NCBI GenBank assembly: GCA_031258195.1
Contig: JAIRNF010000038.1
Coordinates: 1 to 41,923, forward strand
DNA length: 41,923 nt
From: Prevotellaceae bacterium
GTDB lineage: Bacteria > Bacteroidota > Bacteroidia > Bacteroidales > UBA932
Reading direction: 5' to 3'
Numbering within the stretch: the stretch's first letter is position 1; every line of letters begins with the position of its first letter. The notes under the pieces are model-generated. The model saw only the letters and a list, made by a program, of their open reading frames with translations, was not told where the DNA came from and searched no databases. Positions 33,503 to 41,923 of this stretch are shown one piece after another. The position numbers and the translations under genes were made by a program.

Positions 33503-36481
33503 ATGAAACTACATTTTATACTTTTAATAGCCTTCATATCCCTTATTTACTCCAGCATATATGCTCAAAATAACCAGTCCGTTAACTTGCCTAATCTTAT
33601 ACCTCCAAGCCCTATTGCCCAAGAGCTACAGAAGTATATTGATTATCCGATCTCTTATGCAACGGGAATACCAGAAATCAATATTCCGCTATACACTATA
33701 GAGGAAAAAGGCTTTAATATCCCCATAAGCCTCTCATACCATGCTTCTGGCATAAAGGTAGGGCAGTCTCCATACCCTATTGGACTAGGATGGACATTGC
33801 AACCCGGATTTCGTATCTCCAGAATGATAAGAGGTAAGCCGGATGGCGCGCACCTATCGGAATCGGCAAAAATCAACGAGGGAAACGCTATAAACCATGT
33901 CTCGGCAAGCAGTATAAAATATTTGGCACAAATGGCACCATTCCTCTCGTCTCGGGATGAGCAGCTTCGCGAGGATGGACAGCACGATATTTTTCACATT
34001 TATTTACCAAGTTATAGCGACAGCTTTATCCTGCAAAGAGTAAACGGCGAATTACAGGCGGTAAACATTCCTGAAAGCCCGTTAAAGATTTCGATAAATT
34101 ATTCTGACTACTGGAAAAAAATAGAACAATTTACTGTTACTGATGACCAAGGGATAAGGTACGTTTTTGGATCGTTAGGCATGGATTGGGAATGTAAAGA
34201 AGCGGATGAAAGAGGTAATATTACTAGTTGGATGCTAAAAAAAATCATACTTCCCATTGCCAGTTCCGTAGACAATGAAGTTACTTTCCAGTATAAAAAA
34301 AGTGGGTATCCTATTGGGCCAAGCCCAGCTTTATCTCTCACGGATATTTTATATTTTCCCAATGACCTTTATCTCACTAACTGCCTTATTTCAGGAGAGG
34401 GGAATATTTCTGAAGGCTTTGGCTATATTATTGAACATCTTGTTGGAGGTATGGGAGGCGCTGCCGGTACACAGGTATGTATGCTCCAGTCGATAAATTT
34501 TTCCGGAGGAAGGCTGCTTGCGCATTACAATAGTTTGGAAACGCATCTTGATAGTATAGCGGTGCAAGATTATCTGGGAAATAAAAGAAAAGACATCCGG
34601 TTCGGTAAAAGCGAAGATGGAGAATTCTTAACAAGCCTATATGTTAGCGGTATAGGCAGCTATCAGTTTTATTATAATCCTCTTAAGACTACGAACATTT
34701 ATGATCAGGATTATTGGGGTTATTATAATCAAAAAAGCAACCAGCAAAATTCTCTTGTACCCAAAATAAAATGGAGTACCGTATTTGCTGTAAACCCAGA
34801 TATGGACGCCGGTCGTGCAAATCGAATTCCTGATGAGCAGGCTATGAAAGCTTCAATGCTAGAAAAGATTATCTATCCAACGGGAGGACATACTGAATTC
34901 GAATATGAAGCTAATAAGTACTATGATAATATGAAGCATACCGAGAAGCTGGCGGGAGGGTTACGTATTAAAAAGATTAAAAATTATGACAACGTATCCA
35001 ATCAAAGCATTATAAGAGAATTTAAGTATGGAGAAAACGAAGCCGGTTATGCCCAAGTTTTACTAAAGATGGAGGATGAGCTATTTTTTAAGCTAAGCGG
35101 GTTGTATCGTGATTATTGCGAATATTATGTAGAAAGAAGAGATAATGAATTTATTCTTCAAAAAGAATTTCATATCCACGCAAAAAAAATAACAGCATTA
35201 GCCTATCCCCATCACTCGTCCTACATCTCAACCAACGCTATGGTATGGTATAATATGGTAACAGAATATACAGATAGGCATAAAGCTACCTATAAGTATA
35301 GCTATACGCCCAACTCATTCAAAGAGCTACGCGAAGGGGGGCTAATAAAACTATTTTTTACCGATACCTATCGAAGCTTAATCTCCGCAAAGCCTGACCT
35401 AATAGAGTTGACACAGTATAAGCTCGAAAATAACGGCTATACACCTATCCGACAAGTTAAAAATATATATAACACGCTTAGCAGTGGAGAAGAATATATC
35501 TTGGGGCTCATCGTGGAACCTTATATTTCTTATTACGAGCAAGGACCTGATAGCGGTTTTATGTTCGATAACACAAGCTGGCAGAGCAGAAGTGATTTAG
35601 AAAATCAGGAGCATCTCCAAAATTTTGTTCTTGAACCTTTCTTATTCAGTACCTATAGAATAGAAAAAGGCATTCGGCAACTCACAAAAACTGTAACTAA
35701 AGATTATACAGTTGAAGGTACTGTTAGTAAAACAACGGCTTATAAATACGACCCCCAGCACCCTTACAATCTCATAGAAAAAACAGAGACAGCAAGCGAT
35801 GGAAGAGCTGTTGGCGAACGATATCACTACAGTAACAATACGCTAGGTGATATGGGCAATGTACAGCGCAATTTGCTTGAACAAAGTAATCGGATAACCA
35901 CCGTTATGCGTAAAGATATAATTCAAGACGAAGGGAGTGGAGTAGATGTCTTATATAGTGAAGAAACAGAATACATATCAGCCGATAAGCTTATTCTTCC
36001 GGGTAAATTTAAAACAAAAAGTAAAGGACAAGCAGGATGGGAGGATCGTATAGTTTATCATAGCTACGATAGCTACGGGAACCTAACCCAAATCTCAAAA
36101 GCAGGAGATGCTCCTATTAGCTATTTATGGGGATATAAAGGGGCATACCCTGTACTACAGGTGGTGGGAGAAAGCTATGCGAATGCTATATCACATTTAA
36201 GCACCACAGAGTTAGCTAATATACACAATGGGAGCTATGCAGAAGCACAGCTTAGGCAAGTGCTGAATAAAATTCGAATAGCCTATCAAAACCAAACGCA
36301 ACCAGTACATGTACACACTTATACATACCTACCCTTGGTGGGTTTAACCTCAGAGATTAGCTCCGATGGTTTAGGGTTTTACTATCAATACGATGAATTT
36401 GGAAGGTTATATAAAAAATTAGATCATCAAGGTAGCGTTGTGCAACAGTACGAATACCATTATGTAGGTCCAAATCCCTAA
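33503..36481 (+). CDS. Secreted SpvB/RHS-like protein, first copy
   Basis: The 992-residue product starts with a signal peptide, MKLHFILLIAFISLIYSSIY then AQ. An SpvB-like N-terminal beta region follows (IPEINIPLYTIEEKGFNIPI, SLSYHASGIKVGQ, GLGWTLQPGFRISRMIRGK), then a long beta-rich middle (IIYPTGGHTEFEYEANKYY). The C-terminal RHS/YD-like tail has SYDSYGNLTQISK, YYQYDEFGRLYKKLDHQGS and QQYEYHY. An ATG at 33473 is rejected because it lies within the -7 element. Such proteins form hollow beta-cocoon or filament-like surface structures; function in Bacteroidota is mostly unknown. No C-terminal toxin or secretion domain is visible after the last YD motif. It is the first of three related plus-strand genes. 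Confidence 0.8.
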   Translation: MKLHFILLIAFISLIYSSIYAQNNQSVNLPNLIPPSPIAQELQKYIDYPISYATGIPEINIPLYTIEEKGFNIPISLSYHASGIKVGQSPYPIGLGWTLQPGFRISRMIRGKPDGAHLSESAKINEGNAINHVSASSIKYLAQMAPFLSSRDEQLREDGQHDIFHIYLPSYSDSFILQRVNGELQAVNIPESPLKISINYSDYWKKIEQFTVTDDQGIRYVFGSLGMDWECKEADERGNITSWMLKKIILPIASSVDNEVTFQYKKSGYPIGPSPALSLTDILYFPNDLYLTNCLISGEGNISEGFGYIIEHLVGGMGGAAGTQVCMLQSINFSGGRLLAHYNSLETHLDSIAVQDYLGNKRKDIRFGKSEDGEFLTSLYVSGIGSYQFYYNPLKTTNIYDQDYWGYYNQKSNQQNSLVPKIKWSTVFAVNPDMDAGRANRIPDEQAMKASMLEKIIYPTGGHTEFEYEANKYYDNMKHTEKLAGGLRIKKIKNYDNVSNQSIIREFKYGENEAGYAQVLLKMEDELFFKLSGLYRDYCEYYVERRDNEFILQKEFHIHAKKITALAYPHHSSYISTNAMVWYNMVTEYTDRHKATYKYSYTPNSFKELREGGLIKLFFTDTYRSLISAKPDLIELTQYKLENNGYTPIRQVKNIYNTLSSGEEYILGLIVEPYISYYEQGPDSGFMFDNTSWQSRSDLENQEHLQNFVLEPFLFSTYRIEKGIRQLTKTVTKDYTVEGTVSKTTAYKYDPQHPYNLIEKTETASDGRAVGERYHYSNNTLGDMGNVQRNLLEQSNRITTVMRKDIIQDEGSGVDVLYSEETEYISADKLILPGKFKTKSKGQAGWEDRIVYHSYDSYGNLTQISKAGDAPISYLWGYKGAYPVLQVVGESYANAISHLSTTELANIHNGSYAEAQLRQVLNKIRIAYQNQTQPVHVHTYTYLPLVGLTSEISSDGLGFYYQYDEFGRLYKKLDHQGSVVQQYEYHYVGPNP

Positions 36482-36515
36482 ATTCCACAAAAAGGCATCC
36501 TAGAAGTTGGAATTT
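36480..36515. repeat. 8-bp inverted repeat after the first RHS gene
   Basis: AAATTCCA (36480-36487) and TGGAATTT (36508-36515) are perfect inverted repeats with a 20-base loop, starting right at the stop codon of the first RHS-like gene. No T run follows, so terminator function is doubtful. Confidence 0.3.
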
Positions 36516-36553
36516 GACAACGATTGAATAAACGTACTAAACCATACCTAGCA

Positions 36554-36664
36554 ATGACGCAAGCTAATCTAAAACTTGTAATAGCCTTTTGTTATATTCT
36601 ACTATATAGTGTAGACCTGAATGCTCAGATGTCACACAATAATGAGCATCTGCGGATACTCTAA
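36554..36664 (+). CDS. Short signal-peptide frame ahead of the second RHS-like gene
   Basis: ATG at 36554 opens 36 codons: MTQANLKLVIAFCYILLYSV, DLNAQ and MSHNNEHLRIL, then TAA. The first 25 are a convincing Sec signal with cleavage after NAQ. The stop overlaps the next ATG as TAATG (36662-36666). Comparison with the first copy, where the signal and body are one frame, suggests this is the real N-terminus of the downstream protein, split off by a frameshift. Translational coupling through TAATG would still make the body, but without a signal. Confidence 0.5.
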   Translation: MTQANLKLVIAFCYILLYSVDLNAQMSHNNEHLRIL

Positions 36665-39639
36665 TGCTGTTAACCTCGACAACATCTGGTATCGAAACCC
36701 CTCAAGTAATACCCCCCTCTCCACAGAGTCAGCTTTTCGAAAAGTATGTTAACCATGAAATATCAGAGTACAATGGATTGCCGGATATTACTATTCCGTT
36801 ATACGAGATAGAGATTAAGGGACTGAAAATACCCATCGCGTTAACCTATCATGCCTCTGGTATTCAATACATGCAGCACGATGGAGAGGTAGGCGTTGGA
36901 TGGAGTATAAACGCTGTCGGTTATCGTATTTCTCGGAGTATAAAAGGTAAGTCTGATTTAGAAAGCAACCTTTATGATGAAAACACATTTTTATCTTTTC
37001 TAAATGGAAGTGATAATAGAAATATTGACCGTTACCTAGCAGCTATGAATAAACGCTTTGGAAATTCTACATATGGAAGACTTGACGGAGAGTATGACTT
37101 GTTTACCTACATAACACCCTCTACAAATGGACACTTTGTTCTAACAAACAGAAACCTTACTGACCATACCTATACAGCGACTGCTCTTGAACAAAAAATG
37201 GATAAAATTTTGATGAATCACTACTCTGGACAGTTAGTTGATGAAAATGGAGTTCGGTATGATTTCGGTAATGAAAATGCTGCTACTTATTCTGGAGCTG
37301 TCGAACATACCGATCTTTCAGAAAGTATGGGAGGCGAAGAAACAGCATGGGCTCTCAGAACCATAAGGTCTCCTTATGGTGATTCAATTAGTTTTAGCTA
37401 TAGTCCGTATGGATATGTCAATACCAGAGACCGCAAAGATTCTAATTCAAACTACAATAAGACAAAGTATGCCAGCATAACTGTTGCTCCTGCAAGCACA
37501 CGCATTTTTTCCACAAATTGCCCGTCATTAATGCATGATATCCAAGACCAATGGAATGTTAAAGTAGACCAAGACGATTTCCGACTATTAACCACCTCCC
37601 CTTATCTTACCAGAATAACTAGTTCAAAAGAAGAGGTAGAATTTATCCGAGTTACAAGAAATGGTAAGCTGAATTCGCCAAATTTAATCAACGAGATAAA
37701 GGTATACGACATTACTAGCTATGGCGAGAAGAAGCTTATTAAAAAAATAACTTTTACCTATGCAAATATGTCTAGCAACATTTCGGTAGATACCACCACT
37801 AATGCATACCCTTGGCATACTGTGCTGACATCTGTGAGAATAGGAGATGATGCTGATATTGAAAAGGAGTATACTTTTGATTACTACGATCCGCCCAAAA
37901 ATAGCCATGGTTCTCCGGACTACTGGAACTACTATGCGTTCGGAAGAGGAAAAGGATCTGAACAGGATTTGTTTTTGCCCGATCCTATCGCCGATATATC
38001 ATTTACAACTCACATAAGCGGATGGAATGCAAGTAGCGGTACTCTTGGGCGAGATTGGAGAGCAAACAACGGTCGATATTTCATTAACCGCAATGCCGAT
38101 GAACAGTGGTTCAACGCCTTCTCGCTAAAGCGTATTACATACCCTACCGGAGGTTATACGGAGTACGAGTATGAGCTTAACCAATTTAATAATCCCAACC
38201 CAAATGGAACAAAAAAAGGTAATGGGCAACGAATCAGAAGTATCAAATCTCTTGCAGCCGCTGATAGTGACCCAATAGTTACCGTCTTTAAATATGGGAA
38301 GAATGAGTCAGGCTTAGGCATATCTAGCGATATTGTTGACAATGGTTCTTTTGCTATGAGTATTTCGAGCATTTCGGTAAATAAAAGACAATGCCCGGAT
38401 TTTACAATTGTGTTTGTTGGTACTCGCGATGAAAAAGATGTAATAACTTTTTTCAATACTCCGGTAGGTCTTCCGAATCAATTGTTTGCTGTTTACTACC
38501 CGGAAATACACACCTATCAATATAATAAGGATGGAGCTATCTATAACGGACAGGCCGTATCAAGTTACAATATTCCCAACATTATCAGTATAGAACACTT
38601 TTCCCCCGGATTAAAGCCTAATCTGAGCAGCCGTATAGTATACAATACCCAAGGCCAGGTCATTCAAAAAGAAGCCTATACCTATCAACAAGCGTCTGGC
38701 CAAACATACATGAGTATAATATCCACGCAAAAAACTTCAATTAGTGGCACTACTGATAACCCTCAATATATTGATGATTGGTTATACACCTATAATCAGG
38801 TAGGGCAAATTTTTATTCCATATCATCACAACATCTGCTCAAATGTAGATCTTCTCACATCAAAGCGCGAGATTCTTTATACTGGTACTGATAGCATCGT
38901 AAGAATAGAAAGTTATACTTACGACAGTACTCGTAACCAGCTAACCAAGATAACGCAGCATGGTAGCCTTGGAGAGACGATAGAAAAGGAGTTTGTTTAT
39001 CCAGACAATAATCACCAGCTAATTTCTGTCTGGAATATGTATGCTACTAAACTACAAGAGATATCACGAAATAACGGGCAAGAAACGAAGCGTATTCGGT
39101 ATAACTACCCTTATTTTACAAATCGACAGCCACTACCACTACCGCTGTCCGTTGACTATTCTGAAACGGGAGCCAACGGTTTTACCCGAGAGTACGACTA
39201 CTTGTACGATCAGTCTAACGGTAACCTCACTCAATACACAGGTCGCGACGGTATACCCATATCCTACCTATGGGGCTATGGCAAGCAATATCCAGTATTG
39301 CAAGCAACAGGAGCCACTTACCAAAACCTTACCAACCGCTTTACAAGTGATGAGTTGGGGTATATTGCAACAGGTAGCTATACCTCTGAGCAGCTACAAA
39401 CTCTGCTGAGTAAAGCCCGCATTTACTATAGCAGCCAACAACTACCCGTTCACATCAGCAGCTACAGCTATATTCCGCTGGTAGGCCTTTGCCAAGAAGT
39501 AGGCTCCGACGGGCTCAACGTCCACTACCGCTATGATACTTTCGGACGCTTGCTAAAGCTGCTCGATCACAATAAAAACGTTGTAAAGCAGTACCAGTAT
39601 CACTATACCAATCAGGATGATTTATCAAACGCTGAGTAG
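36664..39639 (+). CDS. SpvB/RHS-like protein, second copy (body)
   Basis: The 991-residue product is a paralog of the 33503-36481 protein: GLPDITIPLYEIEIKGLKIP, ALTYHASGIQYMQHDGEVGV, GWSINAVGYRISRSIKGKSD, ITYPTGGYTEYEYELNQFN, and a C-terminal module (ISYLWGYGKQYPVLQ, YSYIPLVGLCQEVGSDGLNV, YRYDTFGRLLKLLDHNKNVV). It lacks a signal peptide in its own frame, and the upstream frame is closed by a TGA 33 bases before the ATG; the only signal is in the overlapping short frame. As written it would stay in the cytoplasm, so it is either disabled or the sequence holds an error near 36600-36720. The rest is fully open. Confidence 0.78.
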   Translation: MLLTSTTSGIETPQVIPPSPQSQLFEKYVNHEISEYNGLPDITIPLYEIEIKGLKIPIALTYHASGIQYMQHDGEVGVGWSINAVGYRISRSIKGKSDLESNLYDENTFLSFLNGSDNRNIDRYLAAMNKRFGNSTYGRLDGEYDLFTYITPSTNGHFVLTNRNLTDHTYTATALEQKMDKILMNHYSGQLVDENGVRYDFGNENAATYSGAVEHTDLSESMGGEETAWALRTIRSPYGDSISFSYSPYGYVNTRDRKDSNSNYNKTKYASITVAPASTRIFSTNCPSLMHDIQDQWNVKVDQDDFRLLTTSPYLTRITSSKEEVEFIRVTRNGKLNSPNLINEIKVYDITSYGEKKLIKKITFTYANMSSNISVDTTTNAYPWHTVLTSVRIGDDADIEKEYTFDYYDPPKNSHGSPDYWNYYAFGRGKGSEQDLFLPDPIADISFTTHISGWNASSGTLGRDWRANNGRYFINRNADEQWFNAFSLKRITYPTGGYTEYEYELNQFNNPNPNGTKKGNGQRIRSIKSLAAADSDPIVTVFKYGKNESGLGISSDIVDNGSFAMSISSISVNKRQCPDFTIVFVGTRDEKDVITFFNTPVGLPNQLFAVYYPEIHTYQYNKDGAIYNGQAVSSYNIPNIISIEHFSPGLKPNLSSRIVYNTQGQVIQKEAYTYQQASGQTYMSIISTQKTSISGTTDNPQYIDDWLYTYNQVGQIFIPYHHNICSNVDLLTSKREILYTGTDSIVRIESYTYDSTRNQLTKITQHGSLGETIEKEFVYPDNNHQLISVWNMYATKLQEISRNNGQETKRIRYNYPYFTNRQPLPLPLSVDYSETGANGFTREYDYLYDQSNGNLTQYTGRDGIPISYLWGYGKQYPVLQATGATYQNLTNRFTSDELGYIATGSYTSEQLQTLLSKARIYYSSQQLPVHISSYSYIPLVGLCQEVGSDGLNVHYRYDTFGRLLKLLDHNKNVVKQYQYHYTNQDDLSNAE

Positions 39640-39797
39640 CCGAGCCTGTATAATATTTGATGGATCGATGTTTTTATGCGTTAAGTAAATACAACATGAA
39701 AAGAAGTAATCGTATTATTACCTTGATTCAGGCAAACAATACTACAGCTACCAAATATAAACAACCGATAACCAGCGTTAACATAAACACAATAGCT

Positions 39798-41923
39798 ATG
39801 AAAACATTGTCGCATCATATGTATAAACTTTTAGCCATAGTTTTTTTGCTGTACAGCAATTTTAGCTACGGACAGCTAGAAGAGTGCCTTCCTTTATCCC
39901 GACTCCCAATGGAGCAGTATACCGGCGGCATAAATATAGACACCATTATAGGCACACAAGTTATTCTGCCGGGGCAATCACCCCAGAAAATAGGCACGCC
40001 TTCCCATATCCTACCGGTAATTTTATGCGACGGGCTACCGCTCTCAGCACGTATTCCCATTTTTCGCTGGTATCAATCAACCAATAACGGAACCAGCTGG
40101 TACCTCGTTTCTGGGAATAATCCATGGTACGATCCCTCGTCCGCATCAATAATACAACAATTTACAGAAGATGCGTCAAAATCATCCCAAACCTCTCTTT
40201 ACCGGCGCTGGGCGGGCTATATCCTAAACGGGCAAGAAGTCGGTTCGTACAGTAATGCCGTAAGCATAACATACGTTGCAGAGCTAAAAGGAGGTACCAT
40301 AGCCTGTAGCGCGGCGCAAGTTAACCTCGGCGCAAGTATTACCATTACCAGCCAGACAACGGCCAGCGGGGGCTATGGCGAGATAAGCTACCATTGGGAA
40401 GTAAAGAACGATCAAGGATATTGGGTTCCCCTAAATAACGGCAACAGCGTTAGCCTACAAACTTCCATATACCAGACAACCCATTTTCGCAGAGCAGCAA
40501 CATGTACCATTCCGCTCTACTATGGCTTAGATAATCCCGGTACGGGGCTAACGCCAGTACCGGGATTTAAGACAGATTCTACGTTGTTGGCTATAGAGCC
40601 ACCTTCTGTAATACCGCAGCCAAACCGGCTGCTTCCCGAATCAGATGTGATTACCTCCTATAGCAATACCATAACCATACAAACTATCGGAAGCAGCAGC
40701 CCCAATCCCGACCCTAACAGCTATACCTTTAGCGCCGATCGCAACTATATACTCACCTATACGCCCCAGGTGGCAAGCACCGACATCAGCCAGGTAGAAA
40801 AAAAGAAAAGAGGTCCCACCGTTGTGTACTACGATGGGTTGGGGCGCCCCATGCAGGAAATAGCTGTAGTGGCCAGCCCGCAGTACCACGACATCATTAC
40901 CCCCATCTCCTACGACTACGTAGGGCGCCAGGATAAAGACCACCTCCCCTATGTAGCAGGTAGCGCCCACGGACAATACCGAACAAGCGATATTACCACC
41001 CAGCAAAGCTACTACACCAGCCTGTACGGAGCTGCAGACGGTGCCCACGCCGCTAGCCGGAGGGTATACGAACCCTCCCCGCTAAACCGCGTAGAGAAGG
41101 AGTTTTTACCCGGCGGCGAAGCCTACCAGACCGACGCTAGAGCCGTTAAGCACACCTATACAGCCAACGCCAGCGGCGAGGTAAAGCTATGGAAGGTAAG
41201 CGGCAATACCCTATCGCAAAGCGGAACCTACCCCGCAGGTACCCTCTACGTACAGGAAACCGTGGACCCCGACGGACGCATTACCCGTACCTACACCGAC
41301 CTGCAGGGGCAGACCGTAGAAACCCGCCAGCTGAACCCTGCCCGCACCGAAACCCTTACCACCTCGTACGTATATGATGCTTGGGGAAGGCTTAGGGTAG
41401 TCATACCACCCAAAGCGCAAGCCCTTGCCGTTAATAGTGACGAGCTTAACCAGCTGCTGTACCGCTATACCTATGACGATCGTGGACGTTGTATTGAAAA
41501 GAAACTGCCCGGCAGCGAACCTATCTACTACGTGTACGATAAAGCCGACAGGCTGGTATTGAGCCAGGACGGCAACCAGAGGCTGGTGAACGAATGGAGT
41601 GCTACCAAGTATGATAAACTCGGCAGGGTCATTATAACAGGAGTAATTACTACAGCCAGCAGCCACAGCCAGCTACAGTTGCAGTACAAGAACGCAATTG
41701 TCAAAGAGAAATACCTCAGCACTACCAGCCACGGATTCCAGTACGGCTACTCATATAATCATCCGCCAAATATCCCTATAGATAGCATACTAGCTGTCAG
41801 CTATTACGATAATGACACGATATATCTTTACCACAACTACCCTCAGCTAAGGCATACACCAAATAGCGGCTATGCCGCTCCACACGGTAACACTACCGGA
41901 CAACTAATAGGCACTATCATCAG
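39798..41923 (+). CDS. DUF6443-type RHS repeat secreted protein (partial, runs off window)
   Basis: About 708 codons are open to the right edge. A signal (MYKLLAIVFLLYSNFSYGQ) begins seven codons after the chosen ATG. Ig-like surface segments follow (FRWYQSTNNGTSWYLVSG, GGYGEISYHWEVKNDQG). A DUF6443-like stretch comes next (NYILTYTPQVAS, VVYYDGLGRPMQEIAV), then RHS/YD repeats (SYDYVGRQDKD, VYDAWGRLRVVIPPKAQAL, YTYDDRGRCIEKKLPG, VYDKADRLVLSQDG, KYDKLGRVIITG). The same frame extends back to an ATG at 39696, but that start would bury the signal; ATG at 39819 is also possible. Codon use from about 40200 looks more GC-rich than the two upstream copies. Any C-terminal variable or toxin tip lies outside the window. 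Confidence 0.82.
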   Translation, partial: MKTLSHHMYKLLAIVFLLYSNFSYGQLEECLPLSRLPMEQYTGGINIDTIIGTQVILPGQSPQKIGTPSHILPVILCDGLPLSARIPIFRWYQSTNNGTSWYLVSGNNPWYDPSSASIIQQFTEDASKSSQTSLYRRWAGYILNGQEVGSYSNAVSITYVAELKGGTIACSAAQVNLGASITITSQTTASGGYGEISYHWEVKNDQGYWVPLNNGNSVSLQTSIYQTTHFRRAATCTIPLYYGLDNPGTGLTPVPGFKTDSTLLAIEPPSVIPQPNRLLPESDVITSYSNTITIQTIGSSSPNPDPNSYTFSADRNYILTYTPQVASTDISQVEKKKRGPTVVYYDGLGRPMQEIAVVASPQYHDIITPISYDYVGRQDKDHLPYVAGSAHGQYRTSDITTQQSYYTSLYGAADGAHAASRRVYEPSPLNRVEKEFLPGGEAYQTDARAVKHTYTANASGEVKLWKVSGNTLSQSGTYPAGTLYVQETVDPDGRITRTYTDLQGQTVETRQLNPARTETLTTSYVYDAWGRLRVVIPPKAQALAVNSDELNQLLYRYTYDDRGRCIEKKLPGSEPIYYVYDKADRLVLSQDGNQRLVNEWSATKYDKLGRVIITGVITTASSHSQLQLQYKNAIVKEKYLSTTSHGFQYGYSYNHPPNIPIDSILAVSYYDNDTIYLYHNYPQLRHTPNSGYAAPHGNTTGQLIGTII

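Noticed and set aside
40641-41666. Minus-strand frames of 135 and 151 codons opposite the last RHS gene.
   Set aside because: They read glycine- and valine-rich sequence created by the GC-rich YD-repeat codons. The plus strand has a signal peptide and clear RHS motifs.
1-41923. CRISPR array, insertion sequences, tRNA or rRNA genes.
   Set aside because: No regularly spaced repeats, transposase motifs or RNA gene signatures were recognised on either strand.

Overview
The window is a chromosomal stretch from a Gram-negative Bacteroidota bacterium, most likely a member of the Bacteroidales. The evidence is a SusC/SusD pair, a GH92 mannosidase, a GxGYxYP protein, a TamB-like protein with the Bacteroidota style of sequence, RHS/YD-repeat proteins, and one sequence fitting the Bacteroidota -7 promoter motif TAnnTTTG. 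No rRNA, tRNA, CRISPR array or insertion sequence was recognised.

Left part (1-7900). A TamB-like envelope protein runs off the left edge on the minus strand and has no ordinary start codon. Next to it is a decayed TonB-dependent outer-membrane receptor (2357-4677) with three frameshifts and one nonsense codon. About 200 bp further lies a scrap of a second, related receptor (about 4900-5195). A plus-strand operon follows: an ECF sigma factor, a one-helix membrane protein that is probably its anti-sigma factor, and an exported repeat protein predicted to form a beta-solenoid. A long two-way terminator hairpin separates this operon from the next block.

Centre (7898-28247). A minus-strand polysaccharide-utilisation locus of about 17.6 kb reads, in transcription order: GxGYxYP protein, SusC, SusD, four tandem paralogous FAD-dependent oxidoreductases with Tat-type signals, GH92 alpha-mannosidase lipoprotein, ROK sugar kinase, CstA-type transporter. 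Diverging from it is an 828-residue one-protein sensor-regulator with a periplasmic LamG/Kelch-like part, one membrane helix and a cytoplasmic winged-helix domain. The layout suggests glycan binding and uptake by SusCD, trimming by GH92 and perhaps the GxGYxYP protein, redox chemistry in the periplasm by the four FAD enzymes, then phosphorylation and carbon recovery in the cytoplasm. The four-enzyme oxidoreductase array is the most unusual feature here; its substrate cannot be read from sequence.

Right part (28281-41923). A minus-strand type II secretion/type IV pilus-like operon encodes a pseudopilin, prepilin peptidase, GspE ATPase (frameshifted at a G4 run), a GspD secretin and a truncated PilM/GspL-like protein. 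The last meets, head-on, a stub of an exported-protein gene, as expected of a deletion scar. No GspF is present. A very AT-rich intergenic region with a good promoter follows, then three plus-strand RHS-type secreted proteins: two paralogous SpvB/RHS-like proteins, the second with its signal peptide in another frame, and a DUF6443-type RHS protein running off the right edge.

Overall, an intact catabolic locus sits between regions in which receptor and secretion genes are visibly decaying.
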